The notes: generated from the sequence alone by a model not told the origin. A stretch of DNA of 64,000 nt from Lacisediminihabitans sp040549465 (GCF_040549465.1 NZ_JBEPTL010000001.1:1-64000), one strand, 5' to 3'. Shown: positions 32,487 to 41,376, counted from the first letter of the stretch. Numbers and translations: made by a program.

Positions 32487-32526
32487 TCGCCAAGAATATC
32501 GGAGCATCAGCAGGTAGGGTCGTGCC

Positions 32527-33468
32527 GTGCCACCTGACCTGAGTGCTTTGTCCGACCAGATCAGTCTCACCCCTAATGCGCCTCTCGGCATCCCGATCGC
32601 GCTGGTCGGCGCGGTGTTCCTCTCTATCGGTGCCCAGTTGCAGCATCGCGGGGTCGTGAAGGTCGAAGACTCGACCAAGCAGCCCACGTCGGACGCGCTC
32701 AGCATCGGTCAACTGTTCGCCCTGCTGCGCCGACCGTCCTGGGTTTTCGGAACCCTCATGCTCGGCCTTGCTGTCGTCTTTCAGCTCTTCGCCCTCGTGC
32801 TTGCGCCGCTCATCGTGGTGCAACCGCTCGGTGCAGTCGCGCTGATCATCACCGCCGTCGTGCACGCGCGGGTGGCCAAGACCAAGCTCTCCAGGGACAC
32901 CATCCGGCCCATCGTCTTTTGCGTCGTCGGTGTCGGTCTCTTCGTCACCTTCGCCACCATCTTCGCGCATTCCAGCGAGATCTCCGAGGGGCAGCTGGTG
33001 ACGATCCTCATCCTGCTGGGCATCATCACCGTCGCATTCGCCCTCGTCTTCGCCTTCCTTCGCAAGCGTTTCAAAGCCTTCATCTACATCGTCGGCGCCG
33101 GGGTACTCTACGGTTTCGTCGCCACCCTCGCGAAGGTGGTCATCGACCGCGTGCACGCCCTGATCATCGGCTCGTCGGCGAGTCACGGTTTCGAATGGCT
33201 GACGCTGTTCTGCGTCGTCGCACTGCTGGTGGCGACCATCCTCGGCGGTTACTTCGTGCAGACCGCGTATGCGTCCGGGCCTCCCGATCTCGTCATTGCA
33301 GGCCTCACGGTGATCGACCCGATCGTCGCGGTCACCATCGGAATCGTCGTACTCCAGGAGGCCGCCGGCGCCCCGTGGTTTGCCGTCATCGCGTTCGCGA
33401 TCTCCGGTGCGCTGGCGGTCTACGGCGTGGTCCAGCTCTCCAGACGTCAACCAGAAGTGCAGCACTAA
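32527..33468 (+). CDS. DMT-superfamily transporter with about nine or ten membrane helices
   Basis: This 313-residue protein has regular hydrophobic helices throughout, with two homologous halves (IALVGAVFLSIGAQLQHRG and GAGVLYGFVATLAKVVI) and the EamA-like VQPLGAVALIITAV. The cytoplasmic linker between helices 1 and 2 is polar (EDSTKQPTSD). TAGGGT (32515-32520) is six bases before the GTG start, so the mRNA is probably leaderless. The substrate is unknown; this subclass is widespread in actinobacteria as DMT family transporter. Confidence 0.85.
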   Translation: MPPDLSALSDQISLTPNAPLGIPIALVGAVFLSIGAQLQHRGVVKVEDSTKQPTSDALSIGQLFALLRRPSWVFGTLMLGLAVVFQLFALVLAPLIVVQPLGAVALIITAVVHARVAKTKLSRDTIRPIVFCVVGVGLFVTFATIFAHSSEISEGQLVTILILLGIITVAFALVFAFLRKRFKAFIYIVGAGVLYGFVATLAKVVIDRVHALIIGSSASHGFEWLTLFCVVALLVATILGGYFVQTAYASGPPDLVIAGLTVIDPIVAVTIGIVVLQEAAGAPWFAVIAFAISGALAVYGVVQLSRRQPEVQH

Positions 33469-33497
33469 GCTGTTGGTTCTGCCTCCTACCGCAAGGG

Positions 33498-34742
33498 ATG
33501 CCCAGGAATTTGTCTGATACCCCGCACAACACCGCCGCAAAGAAGCCCCTCACGATTCTCATGGGTGCCGATACCTTCCCGCCCGACGTCAACGGTGCGG
33601 CGAACTTCATCTCACGCCTGTCGGCAGGGCTCACCGAGCGCGGACACCAACTTCATGTCGAGGCTCCATCGGTCAACGGCAAATACGGCGCGTTCATCGA
33701 AGAGCATGACGGCGCCAAATTCACCATCCACCGCATCTACTCGTGGCGCTGGTATCCGCACGACTGGCTGCGATTCATCCCGCCGTGGCGCAGCCAGGCG
33801 CACGCCGCTCGCATCCTTGACCTGGTGAAGCCGGATGTCGTGCACGTCCAGTCGCACCTCGTCATCGGCAGGGGCCTGGCCAGGCAGGCCGCGAAGCGTG
33901 GCATCAGGGTTATCGCCACCAACCACTTCATGCCAGAGAACCTGATCGATCACACGCGGCTTCCGCAGTTCCTCCGCAAGAAGGCCATCCAGATGGCGTG
34001 GAAGGATGCGTCGTCCACTTTCGCCTACTGCGAGGCAGTGACCGCTCCGAGTCGCAAGGCCGCTGACTACCTCGAGGGCGAGACTGGGCTCACGCACGTC
34101 CACGCGATCTCCTGCGGCATCGACGCGTCGTTGTACACGCCGAGCTTTGAGAAGCGCACGGAGAACCGCATCGTCTTCGTCGGACGCGTCTCGGGGGAGA
34201 AGCACATCGACGTGCTGCTCAAGGCCGTCGCGACCATGGATCCGGCACTCAACACCCAGGTCGACATCGTGGGCGGTGGCGACCAGATGAACCAGTTGAA
34301 GAACCTGGCCAAGCAGTTGGGTATCGCAGACAACGTCAACTTCACCGGCTACGTCACCGATGACGAGCTGCGCACCGTGCTCGCCAATGCCAGCGTGTTC
34401 GCGATGCCGTCGATCGCGGAACTTCAGAGCATCGCGACCATGGAAGCCATGGCATCCGCCTTGCCAGTCGTTGCAGCCAATGCGATGGCGCTTCCGCATC
34501 TCGTGCACGACGGCAAGAACGGTTTCCTCTTCGCGCCGGGCGATTCGGCGGACCTCGCCGCCAAGCTCACGCAGGTTCTCACCCTGTCGGATGAGGAGCT
34601 CACCCGCATGAAAAAGGCGAGTCTCAGATACATCGCGGCACACGATATCCAGCGCACGCTGAACACCTTTGAGAGCCTGTATCGTGGTGAACCGGTGACC
34701 GATCCGGTCACCGACGCGTCGCTCGACGAGCCGGTTTCCTAA
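33498..34742 (+). CDS. GT4-family glycosyltransferase
   Basis: This 414-residue GT-B enzyme has an N-terminal acceptor domain beginning ILMGADTFPPDVNGAA, then the nucleotide-sugar domain with IVFVGRVSGEKHIDVLL, GYVTDDELRTVLANA and the E-x7-E type motif PSIAELQSIATMEAMASALP. It transfers a sugar from an NDP-sugar to a lipid or glycan, probably in envelope glycolipid synthesis as for related actinobacterial mannosyl- or glucosyltransferases. ATG 33498 is chosen; a TTG at 33510 has aggaa close upstream. tRNA-CAT follows 16 bases after its stop. Confidence 0.9.
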   Translation: MPRNLSDTPHNTAAKKPLTILMGADTFPPDVNGAANFISRLSAGLTERGHQLHVEAPSVNGKYGAFIEEHDGAKFTIHRIYSWRWYPHDWLRFIPPWRSQAHAARILDLVKPDVVHVQSHLVIGRGLARQAAKRGIRVIATNHFMPENLIDHTRLPQFLRKKAIQMAWKDASSTFAYCEAVTAPSRKAADYLEGETGLTHVHAISCGIDASLYTPSFEKRTENRIVFVGRVSGEKHIDVLLKAVATMDPALNTQVDIVGGGDQMNQLKNLAKQLGIADNVNFTGYVTDDELRTVLANASVFAMPSIAELQSIATMEAMASALPVVAANAMALPHLVHDGKNGFLFAPGDSADLAAKLTQVLTLSDEELTRMKKASLRYIAAHDIQRTLNTFESLYRGEPVTDPVTDASLDEPVS

Positions 34743-34758
34743 CGCTCAGCGGGACCGC

Positions 34759-34835
34759 GGGGCGGTAGCTCAGCTGGTTAGAGCAGCGGACTCATAATCC
34801 GTCGGTCACGGGTTCAAGTCCCGTTCGCCCCACCA
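34759..34835 (+). tRNA. tRNA with CAT anticodon (Met, or Ile2)
   Basis: The cloverleaf has acceptor ggggcgg/tcgcccc (one G-T), D-arm agctcagctggttagagca, anticodon loop ctCATaa, a T-arm with gggttcaagtccc, discriminator A and an encoded CCA. CAT may be elongator Met or lysidine-modified Ile; a starting G-C pair and acceptor composition do not settle it. Its 3' half is repeated at 36392-36421, marking it as an integration site. Confidence 0.93.
34795..34824 (+). repeat. Direct repeat, left copy (inside the tRNA)
   Basis: These 30 bases of the tRNA (anticodon stem 3' side through T-arm) recur at 36392-36421 with 28 identities, including a 20-base exact core (34805-34824). Together they bracket a 1.6-kb islet, as attL/attR sites do at tRNA 3' ends. 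Confidence 0.85.
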
Positions 34836-34931
34836 ACGTTTGTATGGGAATCTGGAGCGCGCCCTTCGCTCAGAAATCAGGCATGCCCTCCGCATGCACT
34901 CCGAATCCTTCGGTGTAGATAGGCTCACGCC

Positions 34932-36401
34932 ATGGAGTGGTCCGAGTTTGAGTTTGGCGACAGTATTGCCGGTCTCCTCATTGATGGCGTCGACGATATG
35001 CCCTACGTGGGTGCAACGTTTCGCATAATCGACCCGCAAGGCGTGGTCGTCGAGATTCCCTATCTTGCGCATCATGACGCCGACCAGTTTGCGCATGTCG
35101 CGAAGTGGTTCTCTCAGCAGTCCCCGCCGAAGAACATGCTCATGCGGACTCCCGAAGGTACCATCTCCATGTTTGATGTAGCGTGGAGCGGCCATTCGGA
35201 AACTTGGGGCGGCGACAAGTCATCTCTCGGCAAACTGCGCCCTAATGAAGTTGTGTTTGCTAACCGAGAGGGCCCGCTCGCCGATGCGTTAGAGATGGCA
35301 GAACTCCATAGCTATGTCGACGCGGCGACGCTTTGGAGTCGTGCGACAGCCGTCACAACAGATCGCGAGACGGACGAGGATGGCAAGGTTCAGGGCGTAA
35401 CGATCCACCTTGCCGGTGGCCCCGTTGTCTCATGGAATCAGGGCGAGGCCACGATGGAGCTGCGGTCTTCCTGGTCTCATCATCCCGTGCGCGGACCACT
35501 CGCAACCGTAACGACCTTGAATGACAGCGTGACTCTCGTCAGTAAATTTGAGGCAGGGTCTCGTGAATTCTGGGATCACTTTGTGGAGCAAAGAAAGTTC
35601 GCAACGCTCCTTGTCTTCGTATTCGGCAGGCCCATTTCATTCCGTCGACACCAAATGCGCGATGATCGGTTTCCCACGAGGGGAGGCCGTGAGGGGACGG
35701 TGATGGATCTTCCCCTGAGAGAGCTGATAAGCCGCCGGACCCTGGGCGAGCGATCACGTCAGCTGCCCCTTGGCAAGGACTTTGATCGCCCTCTCGTGCC
35801 ATTCGCAGCGGTCGGCTCAGAGGGACTGGAGGCCTGGTCCGATGCCTACGATAAATGGTCCCGATTCATTGTGCCGAGCGCAGCGATACTCAATCGAAGC
35901 GGCGCGTTTATCGAGGACGTCGTACTCTCTACCTCCATGAGTCTGGAGGCGGCGGGCGCGTTACTCGGCAAGCGAGACGGTGAGGAAGTTACCCGTCGAG
36001 GGAGGGCCAAGACCACCGCGACCTACGTGTACCGCTGCCTAGCGGAGTTGAGTTTGACCTGGCCTGGTCGAATTCAAACGGTTGTCGGTCTCGCGCGCGC
36101 AATCGCTGACAACTACAACGATCTCAAGCACGCCGACCGTGGCGAGTTCCCAGATCAGGTCATTTCGTATGTGATTAGTCAGACCAACCGGTTCGTGGTG
36201 AGGGCGATAGCTCTGAGCCGCACCAGCAGCAGCGACAGCTTGCGCGAAAGCTTCCAGCAGAGCACCGAATTGAACGGCATCGCTGAGTTGCTGCATTTGA
36301 ACGGCCTCTCGATTGACGACGACGGACACTGGACGCATGACCCAGAAAATGAGGAGCCCGCTACGCTCCCGCCAGGGATTCAGTTCGGGCCTAATCCGTG
36401 A
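34932..36401 (+). CDS. ApeA-like protein with C-terminal HEPN-type domain (candidate anti-phage gene)
   Basis: This 489-residue protein has an N-terminal beta-rich region (about 1-200), a bridging segment FVEQRKFATLLVFVFGRPISF (about 210-235) resembling the junction of ApeA-type proteins, and a helical C-terminus (about 300-450). The likely HEPN site is IADNYNDLKHADRGEF; the conserved HEPN Arg is not in the usual R-x4-6-H spacing, so activity is uncertain. ApeA/HEPN proteins are abortive-infection RNases. It is the only gene between the tRNA repeats, its stop codon lies inside the right repeat, and 35521-35640 is only 58/120 G+C. TAGATA (34916) suggests a short-leader promoter. The assignment is by pattern recognition, not alignment. 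Confidence 0.55.
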   Translation: MEWSEFEFGDSIAGLLIDGVDDMPYVGATFRIIDPQGVVVEIPYLAHHDADQFAHVAKWFSQQSPPKNMLMRTPEGTISMFDVAWSGHSETWGGDKSSLGKLRPNEVVFANREGPLADALEMAELHSYVDAATLWSRATAVTTDRETDEDGKVQGVTIHLAGGPVVSWNQGEATMELRSSWSHHPVRGPLATVTTLNDSVTLVSKFEAGSREFWDHFVEQRKFATLLVFVFGRPISFRRHQMRDDRFPTRGGREGTVMDLPLRELISRRTLGERSRQLPLGKDFDRPLVPFAAVGSEGLEAWSDAYDKWSRFIVPSAAILNRSGAFIEDVVLSTSMSLEAAGALLGKRDGEEVTRRGRAKTTATYVYRCLAELSLTWPGRIQTVVGLARAIADNYNDLKHADRGEFPDQVISYVISQTNRFVVRAIALSRTSSSDSLRESFQQSTELNGIAELLHLNGLSIDDDGHWTHDPENEEPATLPPGIQFGPNP

Positions 36402-36421
36402 GTCACGGGTTCAAGTCCCGT
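36392..36421 (+). repeat. Direct repeat, right copy (tRNA fragment, attR-like)
   Basis: The copy matches 34795-34824 at 28 of 30 positions; the exact core is 36402-36421. Weaker similarity continues past the acceptor (gtttgta-y-gg on both sides). It cannot fold as a tRNA because the 5' half is absent. It includes the stop codon (36399-36401) of the islet gene. Confidence 0.85.
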
Positions 36422-36673
36422 CCGTTCAATCTTGTTTGTACGGAGGTTTGGACCATCGGTCGCCCTCGGGATCGGGATGCACTTCGCGCGCCCTCGACTG
36501 AGTGATCCTCGGCGTGTCGCATCCGTGTGTCCGCATTGTGGAGGACTACCTGTGCTCTCAGCCTCCTTGGAGGAGACGTGCAAGTAACCGAGTCGGAGTT
36601 CAACGAGCGACTGTCTCGGGTGAGGTCCCGCTGAGTGGTGTGATTTCGGGCCCGTGGGCGTTGCTTCATCGAC

Positions 36674-36940
36674 GTGAAGAGCCATCGTGCCCGCATCTTC
36701 GACCTCTTGAAGACCAGCGCTGAAACTGTTGCAGAGCCGCCCCAGCTTGAGAACGGCCTCACGCGAGAGGCGTTCGACGTCGCGAAGAACCACCGGCTCT
36801 CGGTCATCGCGGTACAGCGGTCAGCGCTGCTCGACGCGCGTGACAATGGCACCTTCGATGCGGATGTGCTCGCCTATGTGCTGGCTTCTCTCGACGCGTC
36901 GCAGATCGACTTCGAGATGCGCGGCGGACCCGCCGAGTGA
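36674..36940 (+). pseudogene. C-terminal remnant of a CPA1-type Na+/H+ antiporter
   Basis: The frame reads LTREAFDVAKNHRLSVIAV, then ALLDARDNGTFDADVL, then LDASQIDFEMRG. This is the cytoplasmic end found after the last helix of many CPA1 antiporters (ALLDARDxGTFDADVL is a typical phrase). None of the ~12 membrane helices is present upstream; 36422-36670 shows only fragments. It looks like the stump of an antiporter gene cut by the event that formed the islet. It might still be translated from a local start, but function is unlikely. Confidence 0.55.
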
Positions 36941-36957
36941 GGCGGGGGCTGGCGGCG

Positions 36958-39054
36958 TCACCCGCCGAGGGTGACGTGGAGAATCCTCTCCGCACTGTTG
37001 TTCGGAATGCTGTCTTTGTCACCCTGGTTTGACGTCGTCAGCCACAGTCCGCCATCGGGGGCGGGCTCAACCGTGCGCAGCCGACCGTAGGTTCCGACGA
37101 AATACGTCTGGACGTTGGTGAGTGCACTGCCGCTGATCACCTCGCGGTACAGGCGGGTACCCCGCTCGCAGGCCACGTAGAGCACATCCTTCACGATCGC
37201 GATGCCTGAGCACGATCCATCCGCCGTCGGATAGGTGTGAGCGGGTGCGATGAAGCCCGTGGTTCCGCATGCTCCTGTGGTGCCCTCGCAGGCCGGCCAG
37301 CCATAGTTGCCGCCTTTGACGACCAGGTTTGTCTCATCCATCACACTGTTGCCGAACTCTTGCTCCCAGAGTCGCCCCTGTGAATCGAAAGCGAGGCCCT
37401 GAGGATTGCGGTGGCCGTAACTCCAGACGGCGTTACCGAAGGGGTTGTCGGCGGGGATCGAGCCATCCGGATTGAGCCTGAGAATTTTGCCGTTCAGTTT
37501 GGCGATGTTCTGCGCGTTGTCACCGTTCTGGGCATCCCCGGTCGACGCGTAGAGCTTGCCATCCGGCCCGAAGCGTAGGCGGCCACCATCGTGGAATTTG
37601 TTGCGCAGGATGCCCGAGAGAAGCACCTGCTCGCTTGCGGTGTCGAGAACACCGTTCGTCATTTTGATGCGCACGATCCTGTTATCCGTGGGTGACGTGT
37701 GCATGATGTACAGCCAGTGGTCGGTTGCGAAGGTCGATGCGATGGCGAGGCCCGTTAGTCCGCCCTCGCCATCGGTGTTTTCGACATTCGGCACGGTGCC
37801 GACAGTCGATTTCGCTCCGGTCTGCGGATCGAGGTGAACGATATTGTGCGCGTCGCGTTGGTTATACAAGATGCTGCCGTCTGGCAGGGTGACGAGGCCC
37901 CAGGGAATGTCGGTGTCCGTCGTCACCTGGGTCACCTCGCATACCGAATTGCTGCATGCGGTACCGGTGGTCGCGCCAGCTGTGGCGTTCGATGTCGAGA
38001 CATTGCCCTGCGCGTCGCGTGCGACCACGCGATAGCTGAAGGTCGTCGTCGCGGCCAGGCCGCTGTCCATATAGCTCGTCGCTGGCGCGGTGGATGCGGT
38101 ACCGGTCACGCTGCCGACCTTGGCGTCGTTGCGGTAGACATCGTAGGCGCGCACCCCGATGTCATCGGAGGACGCCGCCCATGACAGGCTCACGGTCGTG
38201 CCTGCGGCGGACGCGGTTAGCGAGCCGGGTGCTGACGGGGGAGTCGTGTCGGGCTGGCACTGCGGCGGCATGATGGGGACCGTGGAACTCGCCTGCGAGA
38301 CATTGCCCGCAGCATCCCGGGCATTGACATAGAGACCCCACGTGACGCCGCCGACCACGGTGAGGCTCGTCGAGAGCGTGGATCCACTGACGCTCTTCAT
38401 GAGCTGGCCGTCGTGATAGACGTCGTAGAAGGCCACGCCGACATTATCGGTCGCGGCATTCCACGCAAAGCTCACCGACGAGCAGGTCAGGTCGCTGACA
38501 CGTGTGCCACCCGGCACCGTTGGGGGCTGCGTGTCAGGGTTCCCCAGAGCGCTAGTCCATTGCTGGTTTCCGCCGCCGTGGCAGGTCCACATGGCTACCG
38601 TGGAGCTGTTCGCCGTAGCCGCGTTCAGCACGTCGAGGCAGAGACCCGATTCGACGCCGCGGATCGTGTGGTCGGCTGCGAGCGTCCACCGCTGGTTCGC
38701 GCCGCCGTTGCATCCGTAGATCTGCACCCGCGCCCCGGGAGCCCGCTTGTGCGCTGCAACGTCGAGACACATCGTGCCGTTGTACACCCGTAACTCGCCC
38801 GCGGCGGTCAGGGACCACTGCTGGTTCGCGGGGGTGCCGCAGTCGTAGACATCAATACCGGTACCCGAAGCGGTGTTCGCCCCGACCACATCGAGGCAAC
38901 GGCCAGAAGCAGTCCCACGAATAGTGCTCCCCGCTGCGGCCGAGGCACCAAGGGTTGCGACGGGCATCGCGGCGAGAGCGATGGCGAGAACGGGGCCGAG
39001 GAGGGCGGTAAGAATTCTTCGCCCCCGGCGATGCAGCGGAATTGTCTCAGACAC
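36958..39054 (-). CDS. Secreted sugar dehydrogenase (PQQ/sorbosone type) with ricin-B lectin and two FN3 domains
   Basis: From GTG 39054, seven bases after aaaggag, the 698-residue protein starts with a Sec signal (about 1-40, ending near ASAAAG). A three-repeat ricin-type lectin domain follows (about 42-175; repeated NQQW/NQRW and CLDV motifs), then two fibronectin III domains (about 178-265 and 270-360). The C-terminus (about 370-698) is a six-bladed glucose/sorbosone-dehydrogenase propeller with IPWGLVTLPDG, RFGPDGKLYASTGD and YGHRNPQGLAFD. It is probably exported, binds polysaccharide through the lectin, and oxidises sugars. Longer upstream starts lack a ribosome site. Confidence 0.9.
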   Translation of the reverse strand: MSETIPLHRRGRRILTALLGPVLAIALAAMPVATLGASAAAGSTIRGTASGRCLDVVGANTASGTGIDVYDCGTPANQQWSLTAAGELRVYNGTMCLDVAAHKRAPGARVQIYGCNGGANQRWTLAADHTIRGVESGLCLDVLNAATANSSTVAMWTCHGGGNQQWTSALGNPDTQPPTVPGGTRVSDLTCSSVSFAWNAATDNVGVAFYDVYHDGQLMKSVSGSTLSTSLTVVGGVTWGLYVNARDAAGNVSQASSTVPIMPPQCQPDTTPPSAPGSLTASAAGTTVSLSWAASSDDIGVRAYDVYRNDAKVGSVTGTASTAPATSYMDSGLAATTTFSYRVVARDAQGNVSTSNATAGATTGTACSNSVCEVTQVTTDTDIPWGLVTLPDGSILYNQRDAHNIVHLDPQTGAKSTVGTVPNVENTDGEGGLTGLAIASTFATDHWLYIMHTSPTDNRIVRIKMTNGVLDTASEQVLLSGILRNKFHDGGRLRFGPDGKLYASTGDAQNGDNAQNIAKLNGKILRLNPDGSIPADNPFGNAVWSYGHRNPQGLAFDSQGRLWEQEFGNSVMDETNLVVKGGNYGWPACEGTTGACGTTGFIAPAHTYPTADGSCSGIAIVKDVLYVACERGTRLYREVISGSALTNVQTYFVGTYGRLRTVEPAPDGGLWLTTSNQGDKDSIPNNSAERILHVTLGG

Positions 39055-39306
39055 ACTGTCTCCTTTGAGCGGGGGAGCAGCTATCCGGTGTCGTTGCGCG
39101 CATCGGCTATCGCAGACGCTCGACCCCACTGCACCCAACGTGCGAGCAACACTTACTTTTCATGCCGCTACCATCACACCACCCGGGGGTGGCGGGCGCA
39201 AGGGCTCGGCGCCGCGTGGGAGCACTGTCTCCGGCGGGACCCACCAAGCGCCCGCGGTCGAACTCTCTGACATCCAGAGCCACGGTCGGGCTATTCTGAG
39301 CGGGCC

Positions 39307-40008
39307 TCACCCGGTGGCAAGCGCCATTCGAAGGTATTCGGCGTATCCGCCGGGTGTCCTGCCTTCGCGCCGAGCGGAGGTCATCACTTCACAACTGTCG
39401 CTGGCGATCACCTGCACGCCAGAATCCTTGAGCGTCGAAACCAGCAGGTTGTCTTCGTGTTCGGTTACTCGCGCGAATCCACCGGCGGATCGGTAAAGGT
39501 CTGCTCGTACGCCGAGATTGGCGCCGTGCACGTGGCCGTTCGGTTTCCCAGGGATGTGGGTCAATTTCCATGCCTCGATCTGATGGGGCAGTAGCTCGGC
39601 GAAGTCCGGGCGAACGGTGCCGACCATCACTCCTTTGTGCTTCGCGAGATCGAGTTGGGTGGTGATCCAGTTTGTCGGCACCACCGAGTCCGCGTCGGTA
39701 TTGGCGATCCAGACGTTCGGGAGCGGCTTGTCGAGGGTAGCGAGGGCATAGCGGATACCCGCTCCTCTGGCGATACCGACGTTGGCGGCATCCACTTCCA
39801 GCACGGAGACCTCGGAGAACTCACGGCCGATGGCGACGGTCTGATCGGTGCAGCGATCTGCCACGAGCACGACGAGAATTCTGGGTACCGGAAAACTCGT
39901 CATCGCGGCGTGGCCCACGGCGGCCCGAACCGATTCGAGACAGCGGCGAATGAGTTTCTCCTCGTCGCGCGCGGGAATCACCACGGCTACCGCTCGAATT
40001 GCCGCCAT
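39307..40008 (-). CDS. GT2-family glycosyltransferase
   Basis: This 233-residue GT-A enzyme begins VAVVIPARDEEKLIRRCLESV and carries the nucleotide-sugar motif VVLVADRCTDQT, the DxD-like IANTDADSVVP and GHVHGANLGVRADLYRSAGGF with an acidic EHEDNLL. It transfers a sugar to an unknown acceptor. Its ATG overlaps the methyltransferase stop (ATGA), and it is the last gene of a four-gene overlapping operon. No membrane helix is present, so it is soluble or peripheral. Confidence 0.88.
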   Translation of the reverse strand: MAAIRAVAVVIPARDEEKLIRRCLESVRAAVGHAAMTSFPVPRILVVLVADRCTDQTVAIGREFSEVSVLEVDAANVGIARGAGIRYALATLDKPLPNVWIANTDADSVVPTNWITTQLDLAKHKGVMVGTVRPDFAELLPHQIEAWKLTHIPGKPNGHVHGANLGVRADLYRSAGGFARVTEHEDNLLVSTLKDSGVQVIASDSCEVMTSARREGRTPGGYAEYLRMALATG

Positions 40009-40634
40009 CAGGCGAGTCCCGTCTGTTCGGCAACGGACCGCGGGTCGGGCGAGAAGACCTCGAGCACGAAGTCTTCCTCCATATGGCGCACGATCCGGTG
40101 CAAACCTCCGTGCTCCTCAATCGCCTGATGCACCGCGTCGCCGGAGAGCGGATAGTCGTCCACCGGATGGCGCCAGTGGCAGGCCACCAGCACACCATTG
40201 GTGGCAAGACTGCCTTCGATGGAGACAATCAAACGGTGGAGATCGTCCAGGGCAAAGTAGTAGCCCACCTCGGAGAGCAGAACAAGGTCGAAAGGTCCGG
40301 ATGGATACTCCTCGGCTACATCGGCGCGTTCGATAGTCAGGTTCGAAGTGCGCGACAACCGGCTCTTCGCTCGATCGACGGCGGCCTGCGAAATATCCAC
40401 TGAGAGGAGCTGACCGCAACGTCGGGTCAATTCCTCGGTGAGCACGCCGATCGAACATCCGATCTCGAAAGCCGAATCGAATCGCTCCCTGGGGAGTGCG
40501 GCCAGCGTGAGAGCCCTCTTTCGCTCTTCATACCAGCGAGTTCCGAAGCCCCATGGGTCTTCGTGTCGTGCATAGGTCGCGTCGAAATACGACCCAGGAA
40601 CGGTCCTTGTTTCGGCCTCACCGCTCTGGTGCAA
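40008..40634 (-). CDS. Class I SAM-dependent methyltransferase (NodS-like)
   Basis: The TTG at 40634 is preceded at six bases by ggagg and overlaps the deacetylase gene by 17 bp; it gives a 208-residue protein. An ATG at 40652 is the alternative. The sequence YFDATYARHEDPWGFGTRWYEERKR and the SAM motif FEIGCSIGVLTEELTRRC are typical of NodS-like N-methyltransferases, which methylate deacetylated sugar amines. The upstream PIG-L deacetylase would supply such an amine, so N-methylation of a freed amino sugar is a sensible model, not proven. Confidence 0.85.
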   Translation of the reverse strand: MHQSGEAETRTVPGSYFDATYARHEDPWGFGTRWYEERKRALTLAALPRERFDSAFEIGCSIGVLTEELTRRCGQLLSVDISQAAVDRAKSRLSRTSNLTIERADVAEEYPSGPFDLVLLSEVGYYFALDDLHRLIVSIEGSLATNGVLVACHWRHPVDDYPLSGDAVHQAIEEHGGLHRIVRHMEEDFVLEVFSPDPRSVAEQTGLA

Positions 40635-41376
40635 TGAACACCTCCGCGTCATGTTCGAAGTTGCGCAGAAATTGCGAGTCAAGCACGGCTTCGTCCCCTG
40701 GGGCTGCCGAAAGTGGTGCGACCTGTGACTCGTGGAGGCGGATTGCCGCGTTCTTGGCAGCGAGCGTCGATTCGCTCATCCGCAGCGCTGAGAATTGCTT
40801 CCACGGGGTCGAATCCAGTTCGGGGGACGACCAGTGCCACAGCCAGATCGGATACTCGAGGAACCTGATGCCCCGTCCGGCGTTTGCTTCGGCTGTCACC
40901 TCGCCGAGTATGCGGTGATCTCGATGCCCGTCACCCCGCCACGGTGCCACGAGAAGTGCGTTCTGGGAGGCTTTCGCGACGATGCAGTCGACTTCGATCC
41001 GCACCTGTTCGCGATTCTCACGGATGGTGCCATCGCCGAAATCAAGGAACGTCACCACGGCTGCCGGAGCAAGACGGCGGACAGCATTCGTCGTTTCTCG
41101 GCGGCGGCGCACCGCGAGACCTACCGGTGTCACGGTTGTTGAATGGGGATGAGAGCCCGCGCCGTCTGTCACGACGACCACGTGGATTGGGATGCCGATA
41201 ATCGAGCATTCGGCGATCAAACCGCCTGCACCAAGGGTTTCGTCGTCCGGATGAGCCGCGATGACGATCAGTTCGTCGATGCCTTCCAGGCGAAGTTCCG
41301 GCAGTCGGTGTCTCCGTGCGTCGGCATTCCAGATCTCCGCGGATGTGCCGGCGGTCCGCGAGTCGAAAGTCACCAC
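40618..41376 (-). CDS. PIG-L-family N-acetylglucosaminyl-type deacetylase
   Basis: This 252-residue protein carries the zinc-binding AAHPDDETLG motif (about residues 40-50), the VTDGAGSHPHS segment and the second metal site WRGDGHRDHR. The family removes acetyl groups from N-acetylglucosamine conjugates, as in mycothiol and GPI-type synthesis. It overlaps the acyl-CoA dehydrogenase-like gene by 7 bp. Residue pattern indicates an active enzyme. The substrate is unknown; neighbours (methyltransferase, GT2) suggest an amino-sugar conjugate rather than mycothiol. Confidence 0.92.
   Translation of the reverse strand: MVTFDSRTAGTSAEIWNADARRHRLPELRLEGIDELIVIAAHPDDETLGAGGLIAECSIIGIPIHVVVVTDGAGSHPHSTTVTPVGLAVRRRRETTNAVRRLAPAAVVTFLDFGDGTIRENREQVRIEVDCIVAKASQNALLVAPWRGDGHRDHRILGEVTAEANAGRGIRFLEYPIWLWHWSSPELDSTPWKQFSALRMSESTLAAKNAAIRLHESQVAPLSAAPGDEAVLDSQFLRNFEHDAEVFIAPER

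Noticed and set aside
32919..33497. N-terminal extension of the GT4 gene over the DMT transporter
   Set aside because: Arg-rich out-of-frame translation of the transporter; the family start lies at about 33498.
34840..35028. 62-residue frame overlapping the start of the islet gene
   Set aside because: It ends inside the larger gene in another frame and has no recognisable features.
36392..36435. A second tRNA gene at the right repeat
   Set aside because: Only the T-arm half is present; the 5' half and acceptor pairing are missing, so it is an att-like fragment.
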